Below, piece by piece: positions 30,417-40,816 of a DNA stretch of 64,000 nt. The stretch comes from Dysgonomonas sp. Marseille-P4677 (GTDB taxonomy: Bacteria > Bacteroidota > Bacteroidia > Bacteroidales > Dysgonomonadaceae), in contig NZ_JAEPKU010000004.1 of NCBI RefSeq assembly GCF_016652235.1, positions 1 through 64,000 on the forward strand. The letters run 5' to 3'. The notes beneath the pieces are model-generated. The model was given only the letters and a program-made list of their open reading frames with translations. It did no database searches and was not told the DNA's origin. Numbering within the stretch: position 1 is the stretch's first letter; the number at the start of each line of letters is the position of its first letter. Position numbers and translations under genes: made by a program.

Positions 30417-31783
30417 AATCTTTGCTCCAATATCTCTTTTATCGGTTCAAGTAGCTGATCTATATCTCCGGCCCCTATGGTCAACAGAACCTCAATATCA
30501 TTTGTCTTTTCCAATAAAGGTAATAAATCTTCCTTGTTACACAATATTTTAGGACAAGTTACCTTATCGAATATTATTTTTGATGTAACCCCTTCGATCG
30601 GCTTCTCTCTTGCAGGATAAATATCCAACAGAATAAGCTGGTCAAGCAATGAAAGGCTTTGAGCAAATTCAGATGCAAAATCTTTAGTCCTACTATATAA
30701 ATGAGGCTGAAATACACCGGTCACTTTACGATCAGGATATAATTCTTTTACAGATGTTATGCTAGCAGCCAATTCCTGTGGATGATGCGCATAGTCATCG
30801 ATCATAACCACCTTATCTGACTTTAACAAAAAGTCGAAACGCCTCTTTGCCCCCAGAAATGTAGACATAGCACGACGTAGTTCTTCTGCTGTGGCTCCGT
30901 TTAGCCAAGCTAGGGCCATAGAGCCAATTCCGTTTTCAATATTTATTTTTATAGGAACACCAAGCTGTATATTGTCAATTCTTTCTTTTGGCGTTATAAA
31001 ATCGAAACGAATTTCACCATTGCCTATTTTAATATTTTCAGCATGGAAGTCTCCTTTATCGATCGAATAGGTATATACTCTCACTCCATTTGAGACTTTA
31101 GGAGATAACTTAATATTATGCTTCACGACCAAGGCCCCACCCGGTTGAATAAGACTCGTAAATTTCTCAAAACTTCTCAAATACTCCTCTTCTGTCCCAT
31201 AAATGTCCAAATGATCGGGATCGACAGAAGTAATCAATGCCATATATGGATGTAACCAATGGAAGGAGCGATCGTACTCGTCTGCTTCAATAACAGTAAA
31301 TTCACTCTTATCGGAAAGCATAAGATTACTATTGTAGTTTTTCAATATTCCTCCAAGAAAAGCATTACAATCTAAATGAGATTGTTTTAGTATATGCGCC
31401 AACATGCTTGACGTAGTAGTTTTACCATGTGTTCCGGCACAACAAAGAGCTTTGCTTGATTGGGTTATAGTGCCTAACACCTGAGCTCTCTTCTGAATAT
31501 CAAAATTGCGTTCATGAAAAAATTTTACTTCTTCATTACTAGAAGGTACAGCCGGAGTATACACAACCATTGTGTTAGCTTTATCTTTACAATAATCCGG
31601 AATAAGACTAACATCATCTGTATAATGGATATCAGCTCCTTCTTTTACCAATTGTTTGGTAAGAGGAGTCTCTGTACGATCATAACCCGCTACTTTTTTA
31701 CCTTTCAGCATGAAATAGCGTGCTAAGTTACTCATTCCTATCCCACCTATTCCAATAAAATATATTGACTGTATATTATTCAT
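30413..31783 (-). CDS. murC: UDP-N-acetylmuramate--L-alanine ligase
   Basis: Cytoplasmic ATP-dependent ligase adding L-Ala to UDP-MurNAc. The Rossmann-like loop GIGGIGMSNLA (11-21), ATP loop GTHGKTTT (117-124), the EADEYDRSF segment and the DDYAHHP motif identify MurC among Mur ligases. The length of 456 is standard. It overlaps murG upstream by 8 bp and ftsQ downstream by 4 bp, so expression is tightly coupled. Confidence 0.97.
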   Translation of the reverse strand: MNNIQSIYFIGIGGIGMSNLARYFMLKGKKVAGYDRTETPLTKQLVKEGADIHYTDDVSLIPDYCKDKANTMVVYTPAVPSSNEEVKFFHERNFDIQKRAQVLGTITQSSKALCCAGTHGKTTTSSMLAHILKQSHLDCNAFLGGILKNYNSNLMLSDKSEFTVIEADEYDRSFHWLHPYMALITSVDPDHLDIYGTEEEYLRSFEKFTSLIQPGGALVVKHNIKLSPKVSNGVRVYTYSIDKGDFHAENIKIGNGEIRFDFITPKERIDNIQLGVPIKINIENGIGSMALAWLNGATAEELRRAMSTFLGAKRRFDFLLKSDKVVMIDDYAHHPQELAASITSVKELYPDRKVTGVFQPHLYSRTKDFASEFAQSLSLLDQLILLDIYPAREKPIEGVTSKIIFDKVTCPKILCNKEDLLPLLEKTNDIEVLLTIGAGDIDQLLEPIKEILEQRL

Positions 31784-32891
31784 CCTTTTTTATGATCAAT
31801 TTCATTACCTCATCTACAATCCTATTTGCAGAATTGAGTTGAGCCATTTTTAGTATATTTTCGGATAGACTATTCAATTTCTCACTATCCTTGATGATTC
31901 CCAGTGCTGTTGGCACTAATTTGCTAACAGCCTCATTATCCTTTATTAATATAGCAGCATCCTTATTTACAAGGGCCATTGCATTTTTAGTCTGATGATC
32001 CTCCGAAACATTAGGAGAAGGCACTAGAATAACAGGCTTACCTAGCAGGCTAAGCTCTGATATAGAGCTCGCTCCTGCACGCGAAATAACCAAATCTGCG
32101 GCTTTGTATGCTAAATCCATTCTAGAAATAAATTCAAACACATGAATATCTTTAGGATTCCCTTTCGCAGCCAAATCCATATTCAATTCAAAAGAATATA
32201 ATTTACCACATTGCCATATCAATTGTATATTTTGCTGATTAATAGATTCGATATGGTTAAGTATACTTTTGTTTAGAGTTGCAGATCCTAAGCTACCTCC
32301 AATTAGTAGAATTGTTTTTTTTGACGGATCCAGACCAAATTCTGTATATGCTTCCTCTTTTGTTATAGAAGACGATAATAATTCTTCGCGGCAAGGATTA
32401 CCTGTAATTACAATTTTTTCCTTTGGGAAGAAACGTTCCATCCCTTCATAAGCAACGCATATTTTAGAAGCTTTCTTTCCAAGAAATTTATTGGTAATAC
32501 CTGCATAAGAGTTTTGTTCTTGTATCAAAGTAGGTACACCCATTAAACTGGCTTTATATAACACAGAGCCACTAACATATCCTCCTACACCAATTACAAT
32601 ATCAGGGGTGAAATCTTTGAGTATCTTTTTTGCTTTGCTCAGACTCTTCTTAAATTTCCAGATTGTAGATATATTCTTAAACGGATTTTTTCGGTTCAGC
32701 CCGGCTACTTGAAGCCCAATAATTTTATAGCCGGCAGCCGGTACTTTTTCCATTTCCATACGTCCCTCCGCACCTACAAAAAGAATATCAGACTCGGGGT
32801 ATCGTCTCTTTATAGCATCGGCAATAGCTACTGCCGGAAATATATGTCCGCCTGTACCTCCTCCACTTATAATTACTTTCAGCTTTTTCAT
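31776..32891 (-). CDS. murG: UDP-GlcNAc--lipid I N-acetylglucosaminyltransferase MurG
   Basis: Membrane-associated GT28 enzyme that makes lipid II. The glycine-rich acceptor loop GGGTGGHIFPA (10-20) and the donor-site region ISRAGASSISEL followed by VPSPNVSEDHQ are conserved. The length of 371 is standard. It overlaps ftsW by 4 bp and murC by 8 bp. Confidence 0.97.
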   Translation of the reverse strand: MKKLKVIISGGGTGGHIFPAVAIADAIKRRYPESDILFVGAEGRMEMEKVPAAGYKIIGLQVAGLNRKNPFKNISTIWKFKKSLSKAKKILKDFTPDIVIGVGGYVSGSVLYKASLMGVPTLIQEQNSYAGITNKFLGKKASKICVAYEGMERFFPKEKIVITGNPCREELLSSSITKEEAYTEFGLDPSKKTILLIGGSLGSATLNKSILNHIESINQQNIQLIWQCGKLYSFELNMDLAAKGNPKDIHVFEFISRMDLAYKAADLVISRAGASSISELSLLGKPVILVPSPNVSEDHQTKNAMALVNKDAAILIKDNEAVSKLVPTALGIIKDSEKLNSLSENILKMAQLNSANRIVDEVMKLIIKKDE

Positions 32892-34135
32892 TCTTGAGTT
32901 ATTCCATCAAATGTTTCAAAATCCACATTAGCTATACTTTCATCCACATCTTCATGATCCGAGTCATTAAGTTTGGAGGAACAAGCCAAAATAATACCAA
33001 AGTAAGCGCAAGTAATGATCGTCGATGTTCCTCCACGGCTAACCAAAGGTAAGGGTTGTCCTGTTACAGGGATTAGATTCACAGCTACAGCCATATTTGC
33101 AATAGCCTGTATAGTAAGAATAAGTCCTGCTCCTAGAATAAGATAACGAGGAAATTTTTTCTCACACTTCGAGGCTAAAACTCCACACCTAATCATTAAT
33201 GCAACGTATAACAACAATACAAAAAGACCTCCTAATAGACCCATTTCCTCCAGAATTATAGCAAAAATAAAGTCTGAATAAGCTTGTGGCAAGAAATCTC
33301 TTTCTGTTCCACTGCCAGGAAGCCCTATTACTCCCCCATTTGCAATCGCGATTTTAGCATGAGATACCTGATAGTTCTCATCCGTTATCTTATACGCAAT
33401 TGAGCCGTCTTCTTTTTTATCAAATATTGAAGCTTGATCTTCATCCGAGTGCCTTTCTATACGATTCTTCCATGTAGTCAGGCGATCAGGTAAATATTCT
33501 TTCGCGAAGGAGTCAGGTAATAGAGTTAAGCTTCCAAACAAAAGAAGAATTGCCCCTATACCAACAAGAGCAAGCATACCTAGTTTCTTAAGGCTTACCT
33601 GCCCAATAAACATCATCAGGAAACAAACCCCAAACAGGAGACATGCTGTAGATAAATTTTCAGGAGCAATTAGAATACAAAGCCCTCCTATCCCTATTAT
33701 TAATAACTTAAAAATAAAGTTTTCATTCTCCGGCTTCATTTTACTTAAGAAGAATGCGACGAAGCCAATAGCCGAAATTTTAGCAAATTCGGATGGCTGT
33801 ATTGTAAAAGCACCTATTCCTAGCCAGCGCTGTGCACCATTTACATCTTCTCCCATAAACATCGTTATTACTAGTAGTATTGCAGAGATTGGCAATCCGA
33901 GCAATAGTACTGAGAAGAAACGACTGGGTATTCGTTGCAAAAACATAACAACTGCAAATCCGATCAACAAGAATGCTGCATGGCGTAATATAGGCGCCCA
34001 ATGGCTATGCTGACGATAAGCAATAGTACTTGTGGCACTAAAGACCTCAAGCAAGGAGATAATACATAGTGCTATAAATATGCACCATATAACTTTATCG
34101 CCCTTAAATGCCCTTCCTAAAAAATTGAATTCCAT
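32888..34135 (-). CDS. ftsW: Septal peptidoglycan polymerase FtsW (SEDS family)
   Basis: A 415-residue multi-pass SEDS glycosyltransferase that polymerises lipid II at the septum with FtsI. About ten hydrophobic segments are seen, and the catalytic-region loop near EFAKISAIGF and the final PLPLVSRGGTS motif are conserved. A long charged loop (TTWKNRIERHSDEDQ onwards, about 45 residues) sits between membrane segments, as in other Bacteroidota FtsW. FtsW and not RodA is chosen because of the dcw location. Confidence 0.95.
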   Translation of the reverse strand: MEFNFLGRAFKGDKVIWCIFIALCIISLLEVFSATSTIAYRQHSHWAPILRHAAFLLIGFAVVMFLQRIPSRFFSVLLLGLPISAILLVITMFMGEDVNGAQRWLGIGAFTIQPSEFAKISAIGFVAFFLSKMKPENENFIFKLLIIGIGGLCILIAPENLSTACLLFGVCFLMMFIGQVSLKKLGMLALVGIGAILLLFGSLTLLPDSFAKEYLPDRLTTWKNRIERHSDEDQASIFDKKEDGSIAYKITDENYQVSHAKIAIANGGVIGLPGSGTERDFLPQAYSDFIFAIILEEMGLLGGLFVLLLYVALMIRCGVLASKCEKKFPRYLILGAGLILTIQAIANMAVAVNLIPVTGQPLPLVSRGGTSTIITCAYFGIILACSSKLNDSDHEDVDESIANVDFETFDGITQE

Positions 34136-34141
34136 ATCTGA

Positions 34142-35479
34142 TTACAATTTTCTGACACATTCTTTAAATTGATTGCCTCTATCTTCATAATTTTTGAAGA
34201 GATCGAAGCTTGCACAACAAGGAGAAAGTAATACCGTATCTCCTTCTTCAGCCAATTCATATGCTTTCTCTACGGCATCTTTCATAGATTGCACATCTTC
34301 TATCTTAGCTATTTTACCATCAAAGAATTTATGAAGCTTGCTGTTATCTACTCCAAGAAATACCAAAGCACGTACCTTATCTTTCACCAACTGCTCTATT
34401 TCAGTATAATCATTTCCCTTGTCTGTTCCACCAAGGATAAGAACTACTTTCGTTTTTACACTTTGCAGAGCATACCAACATGAGTTTACATTCGTTGCCT
34501 TAGAGTCGTTTATAAACTGTATCCCCCTTACCTTAGCTACCTTTTCCAGACGATGTTCTACCCCCTGAAAATCGCTCAACGAATGGCGAAGATTTTCATC
34601 TGTTATATCCAACAACTTAGCAGCTATTCCTGATGCTAACGAATTATATAGGTTATGTAAACCTTCGAGAGCCAATAAATCCTGTTCCATAATAAATGCA
34701 GAATTAGGCGTATTAATATCTATTTCATGATCATTAAGATAAGCAATCGCATTACCTACCTTGTGTTCGGCAAATGTATATTGTTTTCCCTTCGATACCA
34801 GTTTCTTTATCTCTTTACTTACAATAGGATCCTCTTCCCAGAAAATGAAAGCGTCTGATTCTGTCTGATTCTGAGCTATACGCATTTTCGCATCTATATA
34901 CTTCTGTATATCATGATCATACCTATCCAGATGATCTGGTGTAATGTTCAAAAGGATCGCAATATCAGCTTTGAATGAATACATATTTTCGAGCTGAAAA
35001 CTACTCAGTTCGAGAACATAATAGTCGTAATTATTCTCAGCTACCTGACGAGCAAAACTCTTACCTATATTACCTCCAAGCCCCACATTTAAACCAGCCG
35101 ATTTCAGTATATGATATATTAAACTAGTAGTTGTAGTCTTTCCGTTACTCCCCGTGATACAAATCATCTTGGCAGAAGTATACCTTTTCGCAAATTCCAT
35201 CTCGGATAACACAGGAATTCCCTTCTCCATTGCCTGATGAACAAGAGGTGCATAGTTGGGTATTCCCGGACTTTTTACTATTTCGGATGCAGCTAAAACA
35301 AGGTCCTCAGTATGTCCTCCCTCTTCGAAAGGAATACCATACTGATTGAGCTCGGCCTTATACTTATCCTGCAAGGTTCCGCTATCCGATAAAAAAACAT
35401 CGAATCCTTTAGCTTGTGCAAGTATAGCTGAGCCGACACCGCTTTCGCCTCCTCCTAAAATAATTATCTTGTTCATCAT
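34142..35479 (-). CDS. murD: UDP-N-acetylmuramoyl-L-alanine--D-glutamate ligase
   Basis: Adds D-Glu to UDP-MurNAc-L-Ala in the cytoplasm. The N-terminal loop GGGESGVGSA (9-18), ATP loop ITGSNGKTTTT (108-118), and LSSFQLE are visible. The C-terminal domain with NDSKATN is typical of MurD. The length of 445 is standard. Two ATGs in tandem (35479, 35476) are equally good starts. It lies 6 bp before ftsW. Confidence 0.97.
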   Translation of the reverse strand: MMNKIIILGGGESGVGSAILAQAKGFDVFLSDSGTLQDKYKAELNQYGIPFEEGGHTEDLVLAASEIVKSPGIPNYAPLVHQAMEKGIPVLSEMEFAKRYTSAKMICITGSNGKTTTTSLIYHILKSAGLNVGLGGNIGKSFARQVAENNYDYYVLELSSFQLENMYSFKADIAILLNITPDHLDRYDHDIQKYIDAKMRIAQNQTESDAFIFWEEDPIVSKEIKKLVSKGKQYTFAEHKVGNAIAYLNDHEIDINTPNSAFIMEQDLLALEGLHNLYNSLASGIAAKLLDITDENLRHSLSDFQGVEHRLEKVAKVRGIQFINDSKATNVNSCWYALQSVKTKVVLILGGTDKGNDYTEIEQLVKDKVRALVFLGVDNSKLHKFFDGKIAKIEDVQSMKDAVEKAYELAEEGDTVLLSPCCASFDLFKNYEDRGNQFKECVRKL

Positions 35480-35492
35480 ATATAAATTCGTT

Positions 35493-36776
35493 TTATCGCA
35501 TTTTCAAAGTTGCCAATGTGACTACTGCCAGTATAATACCAATAATCCAAAAACGTACAACTATTTTGGACTCGGGTATAGCTCTCATCGGATTCTGAAA
35601 TAAAGCTTGTATCCCAGAGTTTCCTGCTTTCTGGAAATGATGATGCAAAGGAGTCATTTTGAAAACACGACGACCCTCTCCATATTTCTTCTTAGTTACC
35701 TTAAAGTAGAATACCTGTATCATAACAGAAAGACTTTCTACGAAAAATATTCCACATAATATAGGCAATAATAATTCTTTATGAATAATAACAGCGAATA
35801 CGCCAATAATACCTCCCAATGTTAAACTCCCTGTATCGCCCATAAATACTTGGGCCGGAAATGCGTTATACCATAAGAATCCGACTGTTGCTCCAATAAA
35901 AGCAGAGGCAAATATAACAAGCTCCTGACTACCAGGTATAAACATAATATTAAGATAGGATGCAAATTCCATATGTCCTGACACATACGCTAATATACCT
36001 AATGTGACACCTATTATGGCAGAACTTCCGGCCGCAAGTCCGTCAAGTCCATCAGTCAGATTTGCTCCATTTGAAACTGCAGTTACAATAAATATCACTA
36101 TCATAACAAATAATATCCATGCTGCCGGTTCGGCATAATCGCCCATGAAAGAAACAAGATCTTCATAATCGAGGTTGTTATTTTTCATAAAAGGGATAGT
36201 TGTCTGAGTCGATTTTACCCCCTCGGCAACATAACTTACACGTTCTATTATATCGTCAGAATTACGAAATTCGATATTCTCACGAATAATAACATCCGGG
36301 CTCAAATAAAGAGTCATCCCTACAATAAGACCCAATCCAATCTGTGCAATTATCTTGAACTTACCATGCAATCCCTCTTTATCTTTTTTAAAGACTTTAA
36401 TATAATCGTCCAAAAAGCCCAAAACTCCTAACCAAACAGTAGTAATGAGCATCAAAATAATATATACATTATCCAACCGGGCCAGAAGCAAAACAGGAAC
36501 AAGAATGGATATAATAATGATAATTCCACCCATTGTAGGAGTTCCCTTTTTACTAAGCTGTCCTTCCAATCCTAAATTTCTTACAACTTCTCCAATTTGT
36601 AACTTTTGTAATTTGTCGATAATACGGCGCCCTATTATGGTTGAAATAAGTAAAGACAAAACTAATGCTATTGCAGCACGAAAAGACACATATCTGAACA
36701 TCCCCGCTCCGGGAAAATCTAACTGATCTAAATAGTCGAATAGATAATACAACATCTCTTTTTTTTTATTCTCCAA
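35493..36776 (-). CDS. mraY: Phospho-N-acetylmuramoyl-pentapeptide-transferase
   Basis: Polytopic membrane enzyme that transfers phospho-MurNAc-pentapeptide to undecaprenyl phosphate, giving lipid I. Conserved cytoplasmic motifs [19 protein letters not shown] and PLHHHFQ are present. At 427 residues it is about 65 longer than E. coli MraY because of an insertion of about 50-60 residues after [12 protein letters not shown], lying between membrane segments. This is typical for Bacteroidota. It overlaps the murE stop by 11 bp. Confidence 0.97.
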   Translation of the reverse strand: MENKKKEMLYYLFDYLDQLDFPGAGMFRYVSFRAAIALVLSLLISTIIGRRIIDKLQKLQIGEVVRNLGLEGQLSKKGTPTMGGIIIIISILVPVLLLARLDNVYIILMLITTVWLGVLGFLDDYIKVFKKDKEGLHGKFKIIAQIGLGLIVGMTLYLSPDVIIRENIEFRNSDDIIERVSYVAEGVKSTQTTIPFMKNNNLDYEDLVSFMGDYAEPAAWILFVMIVIFIVTAVSNGANLTDGLDGLAAGSSAIIGVTLGILAYVSGHMEFASYLNIMFIPGSQELVIFASAFIGATVGFLWYNAFPAQVFMGDTGSLTLGGIIGVFAVIIHKELLLPILCGIFFVESLSVMIQVFYFKVTKKKYGEGRRVFKMTPLHHHFQKAGNSGIQALFQNPMRAIPESKIVVRFWIIGIILAVVTLATLKMR

Positions 36777-38217
36777 AAATACTTCTTACAATCTCGCGAT
36801 CATCGAAATGATGCTTAACCCCTTTTACATCCTGATAGTCTTCATGTCCTTTACCGGCAATAAGAATCACATCTCCCTCCTTAGCCAAAGTACAAGCCGT
36901 TTTAATAGCCTGCTCACGCTCAACTATGAGTAACGTTTTCTTCATTTGCTGACTGTTCAGGCCATCAGCCATATCATTGATAATAGCCTGAGGTTCCTCG
37001 AACCGTGGATTATCTGAGGTCAGTATAACCTGATCGCTCAAACGTACGGCTTCACGAGCCATAATAGGTCGTTTTGTCTTATCTCTGTTACCTCCACATC
37101 CTACAACTGTAATAACTCTGCCATTTCCATCGAGTACTTCATGTATAGCTTCAAGCACATTAGTCAACGCATCGGGAGTATGGGCATAATCTACAATAGC
37201 CGTAACATTCTCGGTAGAGCGTATTGTTTCGAAACGGCCGGATACAGGTTTCAGGGTACTAAGGATAAGTAAAGCCTCATCCGAATCCTGCCCTAAAAGA
37301 ACTGTCGCAGCATATACTGCAAGCAGGTTATAAACATTAAATACTCCAACGAATTGAACTTGTAATTCTTTGCCGTTAATGTCTATAGCAGTACCATCGA
37401 AATGTTTTTCGATAATTTTTGCTTTAAAATCGGCTAATGTGCGTACCGAATAAGTCTTTTGCTTAGCCTTTGTGTTTTGTAGCATCACAAGCCCATTTTT
37501 ATCATCTACATTGGTAAGGGCAAAAGCTGCCGCTGGCAGATTATCGAAAAATATTTTCTTGGCTTTGAGATATTCAGCCATCGTTTTATGATAATCTAGA
37601 TGGTCTTGAGTTAGATTGGTAAATATCCCTCCTTCAAACTTCAGCCCACTAATCCGCTTCTGATGAATAGCGTGAGAACTAACCTCCATAAAAGCGAATT
37701 CACACCCTTCGTCCACCATTTTGGATAGCATCTCATTCAATGCAAGTGGATCGGGAGTCGTGTGTGTTGCATGATAAACAACCCCATCTATATAATTAGC
37801 CACAGTAGATAATAATCCAACCTTATAACCTAATTTACGGAACATCTCATAAAGTAGTGTCGCTGTAGTTGTTTTTCCATTGGTTCCGGTCACTCCCACC
37901 AATTTTAATTTGGCTGAAGGATCTCCATACCACTGTGTAGCAACTTTACCGGCAGCATCTGCACTATCTTTTACTTTTACATAAGTCACCCCTTCTTTTG
38001 ATACATCTATTTTATCCTGAAAGATAATAACCTTTGCACCTAAATCAAGAGCATTGTTTATATATTGATGACCATCTACTTGCACTCCTCTAAGAGCTAT
38101 AAAAGCAGAGCCTGGAATAGCTTTTCGCGAATCGGTGAAGATACCTGTCACATCTACATTTTCTTCACCTTTTATTTCAATTACATCTATGTTTTTTAGT
38201 AAATCCCTTAACTTCAT
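36766..38217 (-). CDS. murE: UDP-MurNAc-tripeptide synthetase, meso-diaminopimelate type
   Basis: Adds the third stem-peptide residue. The ATP loop [11 protein letters not shown] lies at about 108-118. The specificity motif near residue 402 is DNPR, the form that selects meso-diaminopimelate over lysine, so the wall should be of the DAP type. The length of 483 is standard. It lies 15 bp after ftsI and overlaps mraY. Confidence 0.97.
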   Translation of the reverse strand: MKLRDLLKNIDVIEIKGEENVDVTGIFTDSRKAIPGSAFIALRGVQVDGHQYINNALDLGAKVIIFQDKIDVSKEGVTYVKVKDSADAAGKVATQWYGDPSAKLKLVGVTGTNGKTTTATLLYEMFRKLGYKVGLLSTVANYIDGVVYHATHTTPDPLALNEMLSKMVDEGCEFAFMEVSSHAIHQKRISGLKFEGGIFTNLTQDHLDYHKTMAEYLKAKKIFFDNLPAAAFALTNVDDKNGLVMLQNTKAKQKTYSVRTLADFKAKIIEKHFDGTAIDINGKELQVQFVGVFNVYNLLAVYAATVLLGQDSDEALLILSTLKPVSGRFETIRSTENVTAIVDYAHTPDALTNVLEAIHEVLDGNGRVITVVGCGGNRDKTKRPIMAREAVRLSDQVILTSDNPRFEEPQAIINDMADGLNSQQMKKTLLIVEREQAIKTACTLAKEGDVILIAGKGHEDYQDVKGVKHHFDDREIVRSIFGE

Positions 38218-38232
38218 ATCTGTATTCTTTAA

Positions 38233-40437
38233 TTAATTTAATTCTATTGTAATTGTAGAGCCTCTTACTATACGGCTTCCCGCCAAGATAGATTGTAGCT
38301 TCACTTTACCCGATCCAATGAGATTTACTCTCAATCCTGCATTTTCAAGCAGATAAATAGCATCACGAGCACCCATCCCTATAACACTTGGTACAAGACC
38401 TTGTTGTACAGTAGTATTACTTTCTAACACAATATTAGAAACTGAATCCGTCCTTGCCTTTATCCAATCTATCTTACCTCCTGAAAAAGTAAAAGATTGA
38501 TCCAATTTTTTCAACACTATCTCTGTATTTCTTAACAATCCGTTTTTCACATTCGGGATTAATGAATTTACAGTATCTTTCGGTGCTGCAACTGGAGTAG
38601 ACACTAAATTTTTAGTATAAATACCTTCCGCTATATTTTTAAATACAGCTCCCGGCATTAAGCCTCCCGATGGTGATCCTACCGGTCTGCGTATTCCGAC
38701 GAAACATGTATATTGTGGCTTGTCGGAAGGGAAATATCCACAGAATGAGACATAATAACCTTCATAAGTTCCACGCGCGGCGATCATCGCTGTACCCGTC
38801 TTTCCCGATATAGGGAATAGTTCTGAATCAACAGCTTTTCCGGTACCATCTGTAACAACGCCCCTTAATATATCCCTGACCTCATTCAATGTTTTTTCTG
38901 AACACAATTGAGGATTAATTACTTCGGTTTCAAACTCCTCCTCTATTTTGCCATCTTTCATAAATGCCTTTGTAATAAATGGCTTTATCATCTTTCCATT
39001 GTTTGCTATACCATTGTAAAACATCAGCATATAAATAGGTGGAACCTGAGTTTCATAACCAAAAGACATCCAAGGCAGTGTTGTTTTAGACCAAGGATTG
39101 CTCTTATCATCAGGGAAGCGTATAACAGATGTACCTTCTTTTCCTTTCAATGGTACATCCCATTCTATCTTTTTAGTCAATCCCAAATCGTGAATACGCT
39201 GTACGTATTTTTGAGGATCATTCTCGTATCCTTTTAATATCATCTTTGCAATAGCCACATTCAATGATGAATACATCCCTCTGGCTATCGTAACACGACC
39301 TTTATCCTGTCCTTTTCTCCAGTCATGGTCACGCACCACTTTGCCTTTATATTCAAATAGTCCGTTTCCAACAAAGACCGAGTCATTAGGTGTAACAATA
39401 CCATCTTCGAGAGCAACCATAAGAGATACGGTTTTGAATGTAGATCCGGGCTCCGACATGTATGAGAAAGCATTGGGATTTCCTTCTGCATAAACACCTT
39501 CCGATACTCTATCAAGGTTGGTGATCGCTTTTATCTCACCTGTAGCAACTTCCATTACAATAGCAACTCCCGATTCGGCTTTAGTCTCAACCAACTTGTT
39601 GTACAGAGACTTCTCTGCCATATCCTGAATATCAACATTGAGAGTCGTCTTTATATCCCATCCATCAACTGGCTCTTCCAATACAATATCTATCCATCTT
39701 CCTTGCACACGCTGACGGGTTTTAAGACCGGGGAGACCCTTTAGAATCGAATCATATTTCAGTTCCAGTCCACTTGTACCTCCAGCCTCGAAATCTTTGA
39801 AAATAGAACCGACTGTGCGACCAGCTAAACGTCCAAAAGGCTTTAACCGCATCGTCTTTTCTTCAGTAAATAAGCCACTCCTGTTACTACGTTGATTGAA
39901 GAAAGGAAATGTCTTAAGCTCTTTGAGGTCTACATAGTTAATATCGGGTCTGACTATACGTACATAACGACTTCGAACCTTTACCTTTTTGTTCGACCCG
40001 TTCTGTCTATTACGCTCTATCTCTTTTATTTCTTTACGGCTAAGCTCCCATCCATCAAGTATAACCCGCTTGTATTGAGCTGCGCTTCTGTCCGGAAATT
40101 TTCTTGCCAACTCCTGAGAAAGCGGAGTTACGTATTTCATTAATGTATCGCCCTTTATACCTTCAGACATAAAGTCTACATATACACCATATAAAGGTTC
40201 ACTTGTGGCCAGCAAACGGCCATCATCTGCATAAATATTACCACGGTTCGGACGTATTTCCCTATCTTTCTTTACGGTTTCCTGTTTCCCTAGTTCACGC
40301 CATATTTGTCCTTCTGCATACTTGATCTTAAAGATACAGACAATAATCGCTATAAATATAAAAGACAAAAGAAAGACAATCCAGCCATATCGGCTGACCG
40401 CTACGTTCTTCGTTGTCCCTTCAGATTTCTTTGCCAT
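38233..40437 (-). CDS. ftsI: Septal transpeptidase FtsI (class B PBP) with C-terminal PASTA domain
   Basis: Cross-links septal peptidoglycan. A short cytoplasmic tail and membrane anchor (about 17-38) lead into the PBP dimerisation region, then the transpeptidase with GSTFK (nucleophile Ser332, Lys335), SLN (391-393) and KTG (546-548). Residues about 670-734 form one PASTA domain, starting VPSVIGMGARDA, as in other Bacteroidota FtsI/Spo-like PBPs. The length of 734 reflects this addition. It sits between ftsL and murE. Confidence 0.95.
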   Translation of the reverse strand: MAKKSEGTTKNVAVSRYGWIVFLLSFIFIAIIVCIFKIKYAEGQIWRELGKQETVKKDREIRPNRGNIYADDGRLLATSEPLYGVYVDFMSEGIKGDTLMKYVTPLSQELARKFPDRSAAQYKRVILDGWELSRKEIKEIERNRQNGSNKKVKVRSRYVRIVRPDINYVDLKELKTFPFFNQRSNRSGLFTEEKTMRLKPFGRLAGRTVGSIFKDFEAGGTSGLELKYDSILKGLPGLKTRQRVQGRWIDIVLEEPVDGWDIKTTLNVDIQDMAEKSLYNKLVETKAESGVAIVMEVATGEIKAITNLDRVSEGVYAEGNPNAFSYMSEPGSTFKTVSLMVALEDGIVTPNDSVFVGNGLFEYKGKVVRDHDWRKGQDKGRVTIARGMYSSLNVAIAKMILKGYENDPQKYVQRIHDLGLTKKIEWDVPLKGKEGTSVIRFPDDKSNPWSKTTLPWMSFGYETQVPPIYMLMFYNGIANNGKMIKPFITKAFMKDGKIEEEFETEVINPQLCSEKTLNEVRDILRGVVTDGTGKAVDSELFPISGKTGTAMIAARGTYEGYYVSFCGYFPSDKPQYTCFVGIRRPVGSPSGGLMPGAVFKNIAEGIYTKNLVSTPVAAPKDTVNSLIPNVKNGLLRNTEIVLKKLDQSFTFSGGKIDWIKARTDSVSNIVLESNTTVQQGLVPSVIGMGARDAIYLLENAGLRVNLIGSGKVKLQSILAGSRIVRGSTITIELN

Positions 40438-40466
40438 GCTCTATTTTACCTCAGTTCAAGTATTAT

Positions 40467-40793
40467 CTATTTTTTAATTTTATATATTGGATCTTTTGTG
40501 TGCTGAAGATCGACTCCGTTTTTTTGGACCAAATCCTCTACGACTGATTCCCTGCTCACCCCGATCAACTTTGCGGAAATTGTCTGCGATTCGTATTTAG
40601 CATCCTTAAGCTCATGTTGTAAGGATTCTATCTTCGCTTTCTTCTCTATACAGCTATATCTATTGCTGATATAAAAAACCAAGATTACAAAAACAGTGAT
40701 AATGAAGCGCGCATTTTTCCAGAAAAAGTCCTCGGTAAGGACTGTTCCGCCTAAGATATACATCACTTTCTTTTTTATATCTTTCGCTTTCAT
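40467..40793 (-). CDS. ftsL: FtsL-like cell division protein
   Basis: A 108-residue bitopic protein with a short N-terminal cytoplasmic part, one membrane segment (about 30-44, FIITVFVILVFYISN) and a periplasmic coiled coil beginning KKAKIESLQHELKDAKYES. Sequence similarity within the FtsL family is low. Size, topology and the slot between rsmH and ftsI make the call. It would join FtsQ and activate FtsWI. Confidence 0.85.
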   Translation of the reverse strand: MKAKDIKKKVMYILGGTVLTEDFFWKNARFIITVFVILVFYISNRYSCIEKKAKIESLQHELKDAKYESQTISAKLIGVSRESVVEDLVQKNGVDLQHTKDPIYKIKK

Positions 40794-40816
40794 ATACTAA
40801 TTTTGTGCTTTTAAAA

